This document shows, piece by piece, positions 26,847 to 34,314 of a stretch of DNA of 57,880 nucleotides (its first letter is position 1; each line of letters starts with the position of its first letter). Source of the DNA: a virus. A program made the translations under genes and the position numbers. Location: the IMG/VR virus record IMGVR_UViG_3300049473_000108, positions 1-57,880 of that record, one strand, 5' to 3'. Below the pieces are notes generated by a model. It was not told the origin of the DNA. It did not search any database and saw nothing but the letters and a program-made list of their open reading frames with translations.

Positions 26847-26978
26847 TTATGACCATAAAATAATGCCGAGTCTGCCCCAACATCTTGTGTGCCCCAGTAA
26901 CCTAAATCCTAGATTGTAAATCTTCCAACGAATCTCTTTCGTTATTGACCATTCGGGCCATCTGCATAATTCACACAT
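26847..26978 (-). CDS. Possible 43-aa Cys/Trp-rich microprotein
   Basis: The ATG shares its A with the TAA stop of the large terminase gene (TAATG), a common coupling arrangement. It encodes MCELCRWPEWSITKEIRWKI, then YNLGFRLLGHTRCWGRLG. It has a CxxC plus a further Cys and is rich in Trp. No family known. It could be spurious, but it fills an otherwise empty gap in a tightly packed operon. Confidence 0.45.
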   Translation of the reverse strand: MCELCRWPEWSITKEIRWKIYNLGFRLLGHTRCWGRLGIILWS

Positions 26979-28567
26979 TACGTCCATCCCCTCGCGCTCG
27001 GCTTTTCTTTGCTGGAATAAGTTTCCCCCATCGGCACCGCTTCCTTGAACTTGTGGGCCACGGCAAGCGTACGGAAGGCATCGGCGGTATTGGAGTTTTC
27101 ATCATGGAGAGGACTGTCACGGTAACATGCTAAGGTTTCATTCCACTCTTTGCGGTACCTCTCAAGTCGGTCTGTGCCTTCCGCAGTAGCCTCTTCATCA
27201 AACCAACAGATTCTTAATACTTGACGCATCTGTTCAATGCCGCTTAGGATTGAGAGTTTTGGCGCCACACGGAACTTGATACCCATCTCCTTGGCAGCAT
27301 CTATTATTGTCCGGCCCGTTTGATACTCGTGTTTTTTGACATCATGGGGAGCCCAATGCTGTCCGTATTCAAATCTCCGCTTTTCTTTTTTTTGAAGCAG
27401 GATATTCCTGTAATGCTCAAGGCCTTCCCCTGAGTTACGGTAAAAATCCACGATATGAATATTGCGACCAATATCCTGCGTGAACCAGATGACATTCTCA
27501 TCATTATATCCAAGATCCCACCATGTATCGACAAGAGCGCCGGATTGAATGGGGACTCGAGTGATTCTACCTTCGTTCCTTATCAATTTGAATTCATTGG
27601 CGAAATATGTCCCTTTCAGAACAATTTCGAAGGCTTCTTCAGGCGTGGAGGGATCTTCCCTTTTCATATCGTCGCCTTGTACGTTCCACTCCTTGACGTA
27701 CCATGCCTTTTGCGCTGCACTCAATTTGATGCGAAGACTCGCTTCCAGCTGCTCGAAATATTCCTTTTGGTAATCGTAAATTACAATGCCGTGAGGATTA
27801 ATGACGTTCTCAGGGTTTCTGAACCATGGAAAGAAAAAGAACTTATAATCCATTTTGGAAAGAACGGCTTGCTTGTTAGCAATCTGCTTTTCGAGGTCCT
27901 GGGCCATCTTGCACATGTCATGGAAATCGCCACCGCTTCCATAGCTTGTAGACTCGATACTGATAACGCCCCCTGCGGTGGGATGCACGGACCGTACTGT
28001 GCCTGTTTTGACCTCCCTCGCCGCTTTGGGGTTCTTAGCGCACATATAGCCGTATTCACTGATGTGAACTCGATGATAGGTGCCGGAACGCCCGGAAGTG
28101 GTAACACGCATTGACGAGCCATTGGCGAAGTAGAGGACTTTGCCGGTAACTTCCTTGGTTAAGGGATTTGCATCCTTGATGAATTGCGGTAAATTCTTAT
28201 AGGCAAAGTGAATTTTGTCGTTGAAAATACGTTCAGCATCGTCTTGCCTGTGGGCTACGATGCAAGCGTGGAGATTGGAATTGAAAAGGCAATCATCGAG
28301 ATAGAGGATGCAGAAAAATGTAGTTACGCCTGGCTGTCGGTGCTTGAGCACGATGTTGCAAAACCAAAGACCGAGATAAAGGATTTTCTGTACGAGATTC
28401 ATCTTGAACTTAATCTTATTAGCCCCCCTATCCACAATCCAATACAGATTATCCAGCCTCCATCTCCGGCTGCCGAGCTTCCGCATCCGTTCTTCTCTGG
28501 CTTCGTCAGTCCAGAGCCAATCGTTTAAACCTTGTTCCGTCTGCTGCTGTGTTGCTAATTCCTGCAT
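26978..28567 (-). CDS. terL: Terminase large subunit, 529 aa
   Basis: The ATPase has a deviant Walker A at about 75-83 (KHRQPGVTT) and a Walker B ending HISE at 168-171. The nuclease domain has DLGYND at about 351, APHD near 410 and the final ADAFR Asp. This is the packaging motor that cuts concatemers and drives DNA through the portal. Length and order of motifs are complete. The N-terminus (QGLNDWLWTDEARE) contains a short motif also present in the portal. Confidence 0.92.
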   Translation of the reverse strand: MQELATQQQTEQGLNDWLWTDEAREERMRKLGSRRWRLDNLYWIVDRGANKIKFKMNLVQKILYLGLWFCNIVLKHRQPGVTTFFCILYLDDCLFNSNLHACIVAHRQDDAERIFNDKIHFAYKNLPQFIKDANPLTKEVTGKVLYFANGSSMRVTTSGRSGTYHRVHISEYGYMCAKNPKAAREVKTGTVRSVHPTAGGVISIESTSYGSGGDFHDMCKMAQDLEKQIANKQAVLSKMDYKFFFFPWFRNPENVINPHGIVIYDYQKEYFEQLEASLRIKLSAAQKAWYVKEWNVQGDDMKREDPSTPEEAFEIVLKGTYFANEFKLIRNEGRITRVPIQSGALVDTWWDLGYNDENVIWFTQDIGRNIHIVDFYRNSGEGLEHYRNILLQKKEKRRFEYGQHWAPHDVKKHEYQTGRTIIDAAKEMGIKFRVAPKLSILSGIEQMRQVLRICWFDEEATAEGTDRLERYRKEWNETLACYRDSPLHDENSNTADAFRTLAVAHKFKEAVPMGETYSSKEKPSARGWT

Positions 28568-28573
28568 TGCTTT

Positions 28574-28678
28574 CTAATCCGGCTTAGGCCATCCACAATG
28601 GTTGCAATACCATACGCCCTTGATTTGCTTCATCCTCCTCCCGCATCGGGGACAGTGAACACGCTCTAGCTTTGTCAT
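28574..28678 (-). CDS. Zinc-ribbon microprotein, 34 aa
   Basis: It begins MTKLERVHCPRCGRRMKQIK and ends with WYCNHCGWPKPD. Two CxxC knuckles (CPRC, CNHC) spaced as in a zinc ribbon fill almost the whole chain. Its ATG overlaps the stop of the upstream membrane protein (ATGA) and its stop lies just before terL, so it is embedded in the operon. Similar tiny zinc ribbons are often encoded beside phage terminase genes. Role unknown. Confidence 0.75.
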   Translation of the reverse strand: MTKLERVHCPRCGRRMKQIKGVWYCNHCGWPKPD

Positions 28679-29583
28679 TTGATGAATCCATCAGCAAATC
28701 CGTATTCCACGGGTTGTTGCCTTGTGGCACAGTCCAAACGGGCAGGTTTTGATTGCCAATTTAGTTGTGTTTTGACGAAATCCTTTAGCTCTTCAAGGGT
28801 AGTAGGAACAGGTTCTCCTGTCCTGTAAATCCAGACGTTTTTGGGTTCGAGACGCACAAAGAAGACAAGCCCGAACACTGTCACCGGATTCGAGCACTGT
28901 ATCCACACGGCGTAGTTCTCGATAGCTATGTCGCCCTCCACCCTGTCCGGGTCCCAAAATGTGAAAGCGCAGAGGTCATCGATCTCCGCACTCATGTAAA
29001 GCGCCGAATCGAAGGAACTGAAATCTTCAATTTCTGAAGGAATAGCAATAGGAATCCTTCCAAACAGCAAAATATTCCTGAAGTGTTCGGTAGATGTGTT
29101 CACCGGCCAAGGAAGCGGCTCAGGAACTCCGGGGCTAACCCATGAGACCGGATCAAGTTTTGCCCGCCAGCATGGAACGGGCAATCCAATTACATCCTCA
29201 AAGATCTCTTGGCTGACCGGATTCGGCTTCCCCAAAACGTAAAGCCAAAAAAGACGCTCATCCTGGGCGACTCTAAGAACAGCCTGAACATAAGGCACGG
29301 GCTTACCAAGGATAAGATAATACGCAGCATTATTGTCCTTGTCTTTGAGTGCCAAAAACGATTCATTTTCCCATACCTTCTCGCTTTCGGTGAACGCATT
29401 GGAGGGAATTTGAGAGGGGAGAAATATGAGCAGGGAGCCATAAGGCGTTTGGGCATAGGTGCGGTTGTAGTATTCATCGGCATGAACCATCTTCATGCAG
29501 GCACGTCCTGCTAGGATAAGGGCGGCCATCATAAGGGCAAGCATGAAAAAGGACCATATTGCTTGGATGCGGGGTTTCATCAT
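28675..29583 (-). CDS. Membrane-anchored protein of the lysis region, 302 aa
   Basis: Residues 9-29 form one transmembrane helix (IWSFFMLALMMAALILAGRA); the rest is soluble and probably periplasmic. The start overlaps the amidase stop by four bases, so the two are coupled. No enzyme motif is recognised. Given the amidase neighbour it could help lysis or exclusion, but that is inference. Confidence 0.6.
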   Translation of the reverse strand: MMKPRIQAIWSFFMLALMMAALILAGRACMKMVHADEYYNRTYAQTPYGSLLIFLPSQIPSNAFTESEKVWENESFLALKDKDNNAAYYLILGKPVPYVQAVLRVAQDERLFWLYVLGKPNPVSQEIFEDVIGLPVPCWRAKLDPVSWVSPGVPEPLPWPVNTSTEHFRNILLFGRIPIAIPSEIEDFSSFDSALYMSAEIDDLCAFTFWDPDRVEGDIAIENYAVWIQCSNPVTVFGLVFFVRLEPKNVWIYRTGEPVPTTLEELKDFVKTQLNWQSKPARLDCATRQQPVEYGFADGFIK

Positions 29584-30131
29584 GTTCCTTTAGCGTATTG
29601 CTTAATCCCGGCAACCAGGAGGTGCCCGATTCGTCGCAATGCTGCATTGCTGCTCATTATGTCCGCAGTCCGAGGGTTATCTATAAAGCCGACTTCTACC
29701 AGGACAGCGGGCATCTTTGTATATTTCAGCACCTGAAAGGGAGCTTCTTTTATACCCCTGAATTTTTCTCCTGGGAAAAACTCAGCAACGTAACTTTGTA
29801 AATCGGCAGCTAATTTAACGCCGCTAATTGAGCCAGGATAAATCCACATTTCACTTCCTGAAGCTTCTGGCATTCCGGGTTCATCTTCGTCTGGGTCTGC
29901 GTTTGTATGAACAGAAACGAAAACATCCGCCTTCCATTCATTTGCTAACCGCGCACGAGACGAAAGAGGAACGTCGATGTCCATATTGCGCGTCATTGCA
30001 GTCCAGAAATGATATTGCAATCTGTCCTGGGCGAACCGGCATATCTCAAGAACTACGTCTTTTTCCGCTAGGCCCATAAAGCTAGCGCCCGGCTTTCCTC
30101 CACCATGGCCTGGGTCGAGCATGACTTTCAC
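29580..30131 (-). CDS. N-acetylmuramoyl-L-alanine amidase (endolysin), Amidase_3 type
   Basis: A 183-residue zinc amidase cleaving the MurNAc-L-Ala bond of peptidoglycan. Metal ligands are visible: His9 in DPGHGG, Glu23 in AEKD and His75 in FVSVHTNA, with the catalytic Glu146 in VEVGFIDN. There is no signal peptide and no separate wall-binding domain, so it would need a holin to reach the wall. GTG start at 30131. It is encoded early in the late operon next to the terminase genes. Confidence 0.88.
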   Translation of the reverse strand: MKVMLDPGHGGGKPGASFMGLAEKDVVLEICRFAQDRLQYHFWTAMTRNMDIDVPLSSRARLANEWKADVFVSVHTNADPDEDEPGMPEASGSEMWIYPGSISGVKLAADLQSYVAEFFPGEKFRGIKEAPFQVLKYTKMPAVLVEVGFIDNPRTADIMSSNAALRRIGHLLVAGIKQYAKGT

Positions 30132-30136
30132 AGCGA

Positions 30137-30259
30137 TTATCCCTTGCTTTTGTATGGAACGCCTAAGGGTCCCTTGCCTTTGCCTCGCCCCAGCCCACGA
30201 CCTTTACCTTTACTGCGAATCTTGGAACCTGGGCAGGGTTTGTTAGTTCTCTTTGCCAT
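30137..30259 (-). CDS. Small Lys/Gly-rich protein, 40 aa
   Basis: It encodes MAKRTNKPCPGSKIRSKGKG followed by RGLGRGKGKGPLG, extremely basic and Gly-rich with one Cys. GAGG lies before the ATG at 30259. Likely nucleic-acid binding. Its stop lies six bases before the amidase start. Confidence 0.55.
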   Translation of the reverse strand: MAKRTNKPCPGSKIRSKGKGRGLGRGKGKGPLGVPYKSKG

Positions 30260-30328
30260 TATCCGAACCTCGGGTTGTGACAATCTTCGTCTCGGTCACA
30301 ATAGTTGTAATGTTCGCAATATCTAGTT

Positions 30329-30478
30329 TTATTGCTCGTTCCTTTTTGCCTTTTTATACTTAGCCCTTATGCCTATATTCTTTGTGCCGTGGTTATCCAT
30401 GACATAACTGCGCAGTCTCGGTGAATAATCTTCCCCATAGGTTTCCTTTCTCAATCTCTTAGCTTTAGTCCCCCTCAT
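30329..30478 (-). CDS. Small basic protein, 49 aa
   Basis: It encodes MRGTKAKRLRKETYGEDYSP, then RLRSYVMDNHGTKN and a basic end. Short proteins with RLRKE.YG.D.SPR are recurrent near phage terminase genes; function unknown. ATG at 30478, just after the stop of the 114-aa gene. Confidence 0.65.
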   Translation of the reverse strand: MRGTKAKRLRKETYGEDYSPRLRSYVMDNHGTKNIGIRAKYKKAKRNEQ

Positions 30479-30488
30479 TGCTGCCTGA

Positions 30489-30833
30489 TCATGCCCTTCC
30501 CGGCATCATATGGACTTTGGGCAACACCAAACCGCTAACTAGCTGTTTATACTTGCGATAAAGGTCACCCCGGGGATCGAGAGTAAACATGAAAAAGGGC
30601 ACTGTGCTTTCCTTGACATCCAATAGAATTTCTACTGAATCCAAATAGTTCGTATTGTTATCCAGCTTATCCATGAGCAGATGCAGCTCCCCTTTCTGCC
30701 CTCGTTGGTATCTTATACGGCAAGCCTGGTTGAGCTGGAGGAAACGGGCCCCGTTGCTTTTGTACTGAGCCTCATCGGTCTCACCGATGAACTCGGCTCC
30801 CCCTATTACAACTTGGACGACCTTAACGCTCAT
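30489..30833 (-). CDS. Hypothetical protein, 114 aa
   Basis: A soluble mixed alpha/beta protein (RFLQLNQACRIRYQRGQKGE) with no recognised motif. It overlaps the upstream 60-aa gene by four bases and is part of the operon starting with the small terminase. Confidence 0.55.
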   Translation of the reverse strand: MSVKVVQVVIGGAEFIGETDEAQYKSNGARFLQLNQACRIRYQRGQKGELHLLMDKLDNNTNYLDSVEILLDVKESTVPFFMFTLDPRGDLYRKYKQLVSGLVLPKVHMMPGRA

Positions 30834-31012
30834 TCTTTCTGACTTACTTTGCCTGCTATTGAAAAGAGTCTGCTGTCTTTATCCGATGGATTGCCTTCTT
30901 TGAGCCATTTGCTCAAATCTCTTATTATGATTTGCGCCAAAGAGGGGTCCACGATAATCCGAACCCAATCCGGGCCCTTTCCAGGTTGTAATAAATATTC
31001 TTGCGAACTCAC
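30830..31012 (-). CDS. Hypothetical protein, 60 aa
   Basis: It encodes GPDWVRIIVDPSLAQIIIRD and KWLKEGNPSDKDSR. GTG start overlapping the terminase small subunit stop (GTGA) and four-base overlap with the next gene; a coupled operon gene. Family unknown. Confidence 0.55.
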   Translation of the reverse strand: MSSQEYLLQPGKGPDWVRIIVDPSLAQIIIRDLSKWLKEGNPSDKDSRLFSIAGKVSQKE

Positions 31013-31383
31013 TCCCCGTCCTCATCCTCCTCGCAAGGCAACGTTGCGCGAGTCTTGCCATCTATTGCATGGAATAGTTCGACCATTTCCTGAGTAGCAT
31101 CAACGGTGAGGCTGTGTTTTTCTGCGGGGTAGAGATCAAGGAGTTTTTGGGCATCCATGCGGGCGTTTTGCCGGATTTTCCAAGTAATTAGTTGGTCTGA
31201 ATACTGGATTTGCCCTCGCTTGCTGTCATAGAACACCGATTGATGCGTGGCGCTGAGTTCTTCGAGGAGTTTTTGGGCAAGCAAGTCCTCATCAATCCCT
31301 TTTTTGGCAAGCCTTTCAATAGTTTCCTTCCTGACTTGCCTCAGGGCTGCTTGACCGGCAGTGTAATCCGATACTTCAGTCAC
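31009..31383 (-). CDS. terS: Terminase small subunit-like protein, 124 aa
   Basis: The core (LLEELSATHQSVFYDSKRGQ, then YSDQLITWKIRQNARMDAQK and LLDLYPAEKH) matches the conserved end of small terminases that pair with this terminase type. It recognises phage DNA for packaging. First gene of the late operon, GTG start, about 50 bases after a candidate promoter. Confidence 0.72.
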   Translation of the reverse strand: MTEVSDYTAGQAALRQVRKETIERLAKKGIDEDLLAQKLLEELSATHQSVFYDSKRGQIQYSDQLITWKIRQNARMDAQKLLDLYPAEKHSLTVDATQEMVELFHAIDGKTRATLPCEEDEDGE

Positions 31384-31396
31384 GTCATAAGCTCTA

Positions 31397-31408
31397 CTTT
31401 AGCTAAAG
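31397..31408. promoter_or_regulatory. 12-bp perfect palindrome in the terS leader
   Basis: CTTTAGCTAAAG lies between the candidate late promoter and the terS start codon. It could be a regulator site or a weak leader hairpin. Confidence 0.35.
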
Positions 31409-31431
31409 AAGTTTATCGAATCGCTGAAATA

Positions 31432-31461
31432 ACCCTACAGTAGGGCGATTCCATTTGTCAA
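31432..31461 (-). promoter_or_regulatory. Candidate late promoter with palindromic operator over the -10
   Basis: TTGACA (31461-31456) is followed after 18 bases by TAGGGT (31437-31432), matching the three most conserved -10 positions. A perfect palindrome CCCTAC A GTAGGG (31433-31445) overlaps the -10, as expected for a repressor site. It drives terS and the late arm. Confidence 0.55.
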
Positions 31462-31472
31462 GTCAGGTAGAT

Positions 31473-31540
31473 ATATGAAAAAGGTAGGAAAATAGGGGGA
31501 AAATGCTATGAAAATTATATGAATCTTATATGAAAATTAA
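31473..31540. repeat. Four TATGAA-type repeats upstream of the late promoter
   Basis: ATATGAAA (31473), TATGAAAAT (31507), TATATGAAT (31516) and TATATGAAAAT (31527) lie in an AT-rich stretch 12-80 bp upstream of the -35 box. The position fits activator sites or an UP element for late transcription. The last copy overlaps the stop of the adjacent HTH gene. Confidence 0.45.
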
Positions 31541-31731
31541 CGGTGCTTTCTTTTCTTCTCCTTGCTAAAGATCTCAAGCCATCTCAGAAACTCATCCCTG
31601 ATCATATAAACCCCTCCACCAGGTCCTTTTATCACTGGCATCCCTAATCTGGCATACTTTCTTGCGGTATCCACGCAGACCTGCGCTAACTCTGCGATGC
31701 GTTTCCATCCTCGGACTATAGGTTCATCCAC
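31537..31731 (-). CDS. MerR/excisionase-like HTH protein, 64 aa
   Basis: It encodes GWKRIAELAQVCVDTARKYA, then GMPVIKGPGGGVYMIRDEFL: the winged HTH of AlpA/Xis-type proteins with the Gly-rich wing. The tail is basic (KEKKRKHR). It lies immediately upstream of the late promoter repeats, so it may be the late activator, a repressor, or a directionality factor for the integrase. GTG start. Confidence 0.7.
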   Translation of the reverse strand: MDEPIVRGWKRIAELAQVCVDTARKYARLGMPVIKGPGGGVYMIRDEFLRWLEIFSKEKKRKHR

Positions 31732-31765
31732 TTGTTATGCCTGATACTCCAGCTTTCCATGTTTT

Positions 31766-31879
31766 CTATCCGGCTTTCTCGCCTGCGCTTGCGTCAAGCA
31801 TATTAAGACTGTATCTGACAGCCTCAATTTCTTTTAGTTCATGCTCCGCAATCTTTATCAGCTCGGTGAGTTGATGCAT
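31766..31879 (-). CDS. Small helical protein, 37 aa
   Basis: It encodes MHQLTELIKIAEHELKEIEA and VRYSLNMLDASAGEKAG, a single amphipathic helix with a short tail. ATG four bases after the replication gene's stop. It may be a small coiled-coil partner. Unrecognised. Confidence 0.45.
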   Translation of the reverse strand: MHQLTELIKIAEHELKEIEAVRYSLNMLDASAGEKAG

Positions 31880-31882
31880 TTT

Positions 31883-32914
31883 CTAAGGACTCCTACCCTT
31901 CGGGACTTCTTTCCCAAACCTCTTATCCAATATCCCGTGTATCTCCGCCATCCTCCTTTTATGCTTCTCCATCTGCTCAGGACTGACGGAAGGCAGATGC
32001 TTCTCTGCCAATTCAATCCCCGCTTCGAGCTCTGGCTTTCTCGCTTGGGCTTCTGCCAGCCATCTGTTGATATGCTTCAGGATGCCGCTCTGCGTTTTCC
32101 TTTTCCCGGGGTTGTCGATATTCCACTGGATGCATTTCAGTAGCTCCTCCCCTACGTTTATGCGACGGTAGGTCTTTTTATATTCGGATAGCTTTTCCTC
32201 GGTAAGTTCAAATTGCTTTCCGTTCTCTAATAGGAAAAAGAATTTCATATTTTCTTTTTCTTTATATATTTCTTTTTCTTTTAAGGAATCAGGAATCAGA
32301 GAATCAGGGCGTCTAACTGCACTTGTTTTAAGCCGACTTTGGTTTAACGTTGAGCCGAGTTCGGCTGAAGCTTGAGCCGAACTTAACCTATTATTCTTGA
32401 CCGAATTGCAAGACCGGCATAAAACTTGAAGATTAGTCGGATCATTTGTGCCACCTAGCGATCCTGGTATAATATGGTCGATTGTCAAATCTTCAGTCTT
32501 CCCACAGTAAGTACATTTCCTCCCATCCCTTTCAAAAATTTCCTCTCTCTCCTTTTCGGTTAAACGCTGTGCGGTCAAGTAATCCTTTATTCCCGGTGGT
32601 GGCGGAATTACACTGGGAGCCTCTTTGTAGTGTGGTTTCTGATGCTTTACAAAATTGGGCACATATCCGTAATCCTTACCATTTACGGAATATTTGCCTA
32701 TTAATTCCTTGGTAACTAGCTGATTGAGTAACTCATTTATATCACAGTTGTCGTACGGTAAAACTTCCGCTTTAATCTTCAATGGCCTCCATTCAAATCT
32801 TCCTTCTCGGTCAGCGTAACACCATAATCCAGCAAAAAGTAACCTAGCCAAAAGGTCACATTGTGCAACATCCTCATTATGAAAAAATCCCGGCTTAAGA
32901 TTGCGGGCTCTCAT
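31883..32914 (-). CDS. Phage replication organizer interrupted by an HNH nuclease domain, 343 aa
   Basis: The N-terminal 110 residues (MRARNLKPGFFHNEDVAQCD, LARLLFAGLWCYADREGRFE) are typical of phage replisome-organizer/DnaD-like winged-helix proteins that load helicase at the origin. At about 120-190 an HNH domain is inserted: CTYCGKTEDLTIDHIIPGSL, then GG.ND..NLQVLCRSCNSVK, with both zinc CxxC pairs. The C-terminal helical part resumes (GILKHINRWLAEAQARKPEL). Start set at ATG 32914; a TTG 13 codons earlier is possible. Either a working fusion or a homing element frozen in frame. Confidence 0.7.
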   Translation of the reverse strand: MRARNLKPGFFHNEDVAQCDLLARLLFAGLWCYADREGRFEWRPLKIKAEVLPYDNCDINELLNQLVTKELIGKYSVNGKDYGYVPNFVKHQKPHYKEAPSVIPPPPGIKDYLTAQRLTEKEREEIFERDGRKCTYCGKTEDLTIDHIIPGSLGGTNDPTNLQVLCRSCNSVKNNRLSSAQASAELGSTLNQSRLKTSAVRRPDSLIPDSLKEKEIYKEKENMKFFFLLENGKQFELTEEKLSEYKKTYRRINVGEELLKCIQWNIDNPGKRKTQSGILKHINRWLAEAQARKPELEAGIELAEKHLPSVSPEQMEKHKRRMAEIHGILDKRFGKEVPKGRSP

Positions 32915-33203
32915 TCTTCTTCTTAACCGTCTCTTTTTCGTCTCTGACTTCAACTATCCCTTCAGGCTTGCAAAGGTACATTTTGTCAGCATAATGAATT
33001 ACCGGCGCAGTTTGCCAGGGCTTATGCATAATGCCCATACCCATTCCTTCCGGGTATTGTTCGCAGACATTGTGCTGAGGGAACTCAATGCCTATAAATT
33101 CATTCTCAGAATTTGGGGCCACTTTTATACTATATGATGGTTTTATCTCTAGTTCAATCGTGACTTCGTGGATTCCGCAACTCGTTCTAAATGTTTGCTT
33201 CAT
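32895..33203 (-). CDS. Hypothetical protein, 102 aa
   Basis: A beta-rich start (TFRTSCGIHEVTIELEIKPS) and a basic Lys-rich end (ETVKKKNESPQS). It overlaps the replication gene by about 20 bases and the upstream gene by four. No domain recognised. Confidence 0.55.
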   Translation of the reverse strand: MKQTFRTSCGIHEVTIELEIKPSYSIKVAPNSENEFIGIEFPQHNVCEQYPEGMGMGIMHKPWQTAPVIHYADKMYLCKPEGIVEVRDEKETVKKKNESPQS

Positions 33204-33736
33204 GACAAAGTACTTTCTTTAAAAGTTGTAACCTCAAATCTTCCTCTTCCCCAATTTCTTCGCCCACCTATGCCAGAAAATTGGCCCCCTGTTTTTAGTG
33301 CTTCTACTATAGCAGCAGAAGGTACTATATCTGGAAATTGTAGGTCAAATTCCGCTCCCCATTTTGTTGAGATTCGCGCGTACCAATTTAACCTCACTTT
33401 ATTCCTTTCAACATTGGTTCGCTCTTTCACCAACTTTACATTTTTATCAGACATTTCTGGCTTAAAAATAACGAACTCCCATATTTGAACAGATGAATTG
33501 ACATAATCAATTAGCCTCTGCATGGATGTTTCGAGTTTAATCTTTGCAAGCCTTATACCTGAAATGATGCAACCTTTAATTTGTATGCCAGGAAAGCATA
33601 AAGCTCCATCCTGAAAATGTACAGTTTTCATGGCATATTCTTTCTCAGCCTTGTCGCCTTTTCCCGGCTTTTCCTCCAAATATCTGTTGAAATAATAAGG
33701 ACTGAGACCACCTATTTCTAAGTGTATGTTCTGCAT
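33200..33736 (-). CDS. Phage protein with a Gly-rich RAMP-like C-terminal motif, 178 aa
   Basis: The N-terminus MQNIHLEIGGLSPYYFNRYL and the core FPGIQIKGCIISGIRLAK are followed by a C-terminal beta/Gly motif (GGQFSGIGGRRNWGRGRFEV). The same layout (substrate-pocket N-terminus, then GIG..R...GRF.V) occurs in a phage family found near recombination and replication genes and resembles the glycine-rich loop of RAMP-fold RNA-binding proteins. Function unknown; RNA or ssDNA binding is inferred only. AGGAGG precedes its ATG. Confidence 0.55.
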   Translation of the reverse strand: MQNIHLEIGGLSPYYFNRYLEEKPGKGDKAEKEYAMKTVHFQDGALCFPGIQIKGCIISGIRLAKIKLETSMQRLIDYVNSSVQIWEFVIFKPEMSDKNVKLVKERTNVERNKVRLNWYARISTKWGAEFDLQFPDIVPSAAIVEALKTGGQFSGIGGRRNWGRGRFEVTTFKESTLS

Positions 33737-33806
33737 GGTGAGCCTCCTGGTTTAGCTTAGGTTAAATCAACATAAAAAAACCCGTCCCATGTGAAACTAA
33801 CGCAAG

Positions 33807-33873
33807 TCATATTTCTAAGTATATGCTTTGCATGGCGACTTCTCCTCCCTTAAAATAGGTTAATTTAGGTTAG
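33807..33873 (-). pseudogene. Partial duplicate of the start of the 33736 gene
   Basis: Here an SD (GGGAGGAG) is followed by ATG (33833) and codons for MQSIYLEI and then TGA. The neighbouring gene starts MQNIHLEIGG behind a similar SD, and both are preceded by related TAACCTAA(A/G)(T/C)TAA(A)CC sequence (33858-33873 here, about 33752-33767 there). So roughly 60 bp containing leader and first eight codons exists twice. It could act as a short leader peptide or be a leftover of duplication or deletion. Confidence 0.6.
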
Positions 33874-33904
33874 CAGAGCGCAACTGAAATAAATTCAAGT
33901 GAAG

Positions 33905-34204
33905 TTATTTTTCTGAAAGCAACCCTTGTTTCTTAAGCATCTTTTTCAACTCTTCCCTGTCCTCCGCAATAGACCTACTAATCGCAAAGTCAATCATCTT
34001 ATGCTGACCACTAGTTGCTAAATATTTGTGATACTCCTTAACTGACATTTCTCTGATTCTAAGCCCATCCGTGCCAAAATCCTTTTCCCCTTTCAAGACT
34101 TTATTCAGATCCTGGAGACTTATTTCGGCATTTTCTTTTAATGTATCTTCATACATAACTTCAACCTTTCCCTCGATGTTCGGAATTTTTGTCTTCCATT
34201 GCAT
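33905..34204 (-). CDS. Hypothetical protein, 99 aa
   Basis: A charged protein with a beta start (MQWKTKIPNIEGKVEVMYED) and helical remainder, ending EDREELKKMLKKQGLLSEK. No SD is evident at the ATG. No family recognised; it belongs to the replication block by position. Confidence 0.55.
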   Translation of the reverse strand: MQWKTKIPNIEGKVEVMYEDTLKENAEISLQDLNKVLKGEKDFGTDGLRIREMSVKEYHKYLATSGQHKMIDFAISRSIAEDREELKKMLKKQGLLSEK

Positions 34205-34233
34205 ATTCGCAATTTAGACATGGACTGGGCACT

Positions 34234-34311
34234 TCACGAATGCTCCCACCAGTAACATGCAAAAAATCCCGCTGCGAAGCATATCAGGCCAACTACGATA
34301 TATGCCCACAT
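34234..34311 (-). CDS. Possible single-helix membrane microprotein, 25 aa
   Basis: It encodes MWAYIVVGLICFAAGFFACY and WWEHS: nearly all one transmembrane helix. It starts directly after the stop of the exonuclease gene. Small size makes it uncertain. Confidence 0.4.
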   Translation of the reverse strand: MWAYIVVGLICFAAGFFACYWWEHS

Positions 34312-34314
34312 TGC

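Noticed and set aside
30600-30690. Hidden plus-strand genes in the late arm
   Set aside because: Many plus-strand open frames exist opposite the late genes, but they lack SDs and domain patterns and mirror codon bias of the true strand.
33200-33736. CRISPR Cas protein
   Set aside because: Only a Gly-rich motif resembles RAMP proteins; there is no array, no cas1/cas2 and no other cas-like gene. The RecB-like nuclease at 44290 sits with recT, not with cas genes.
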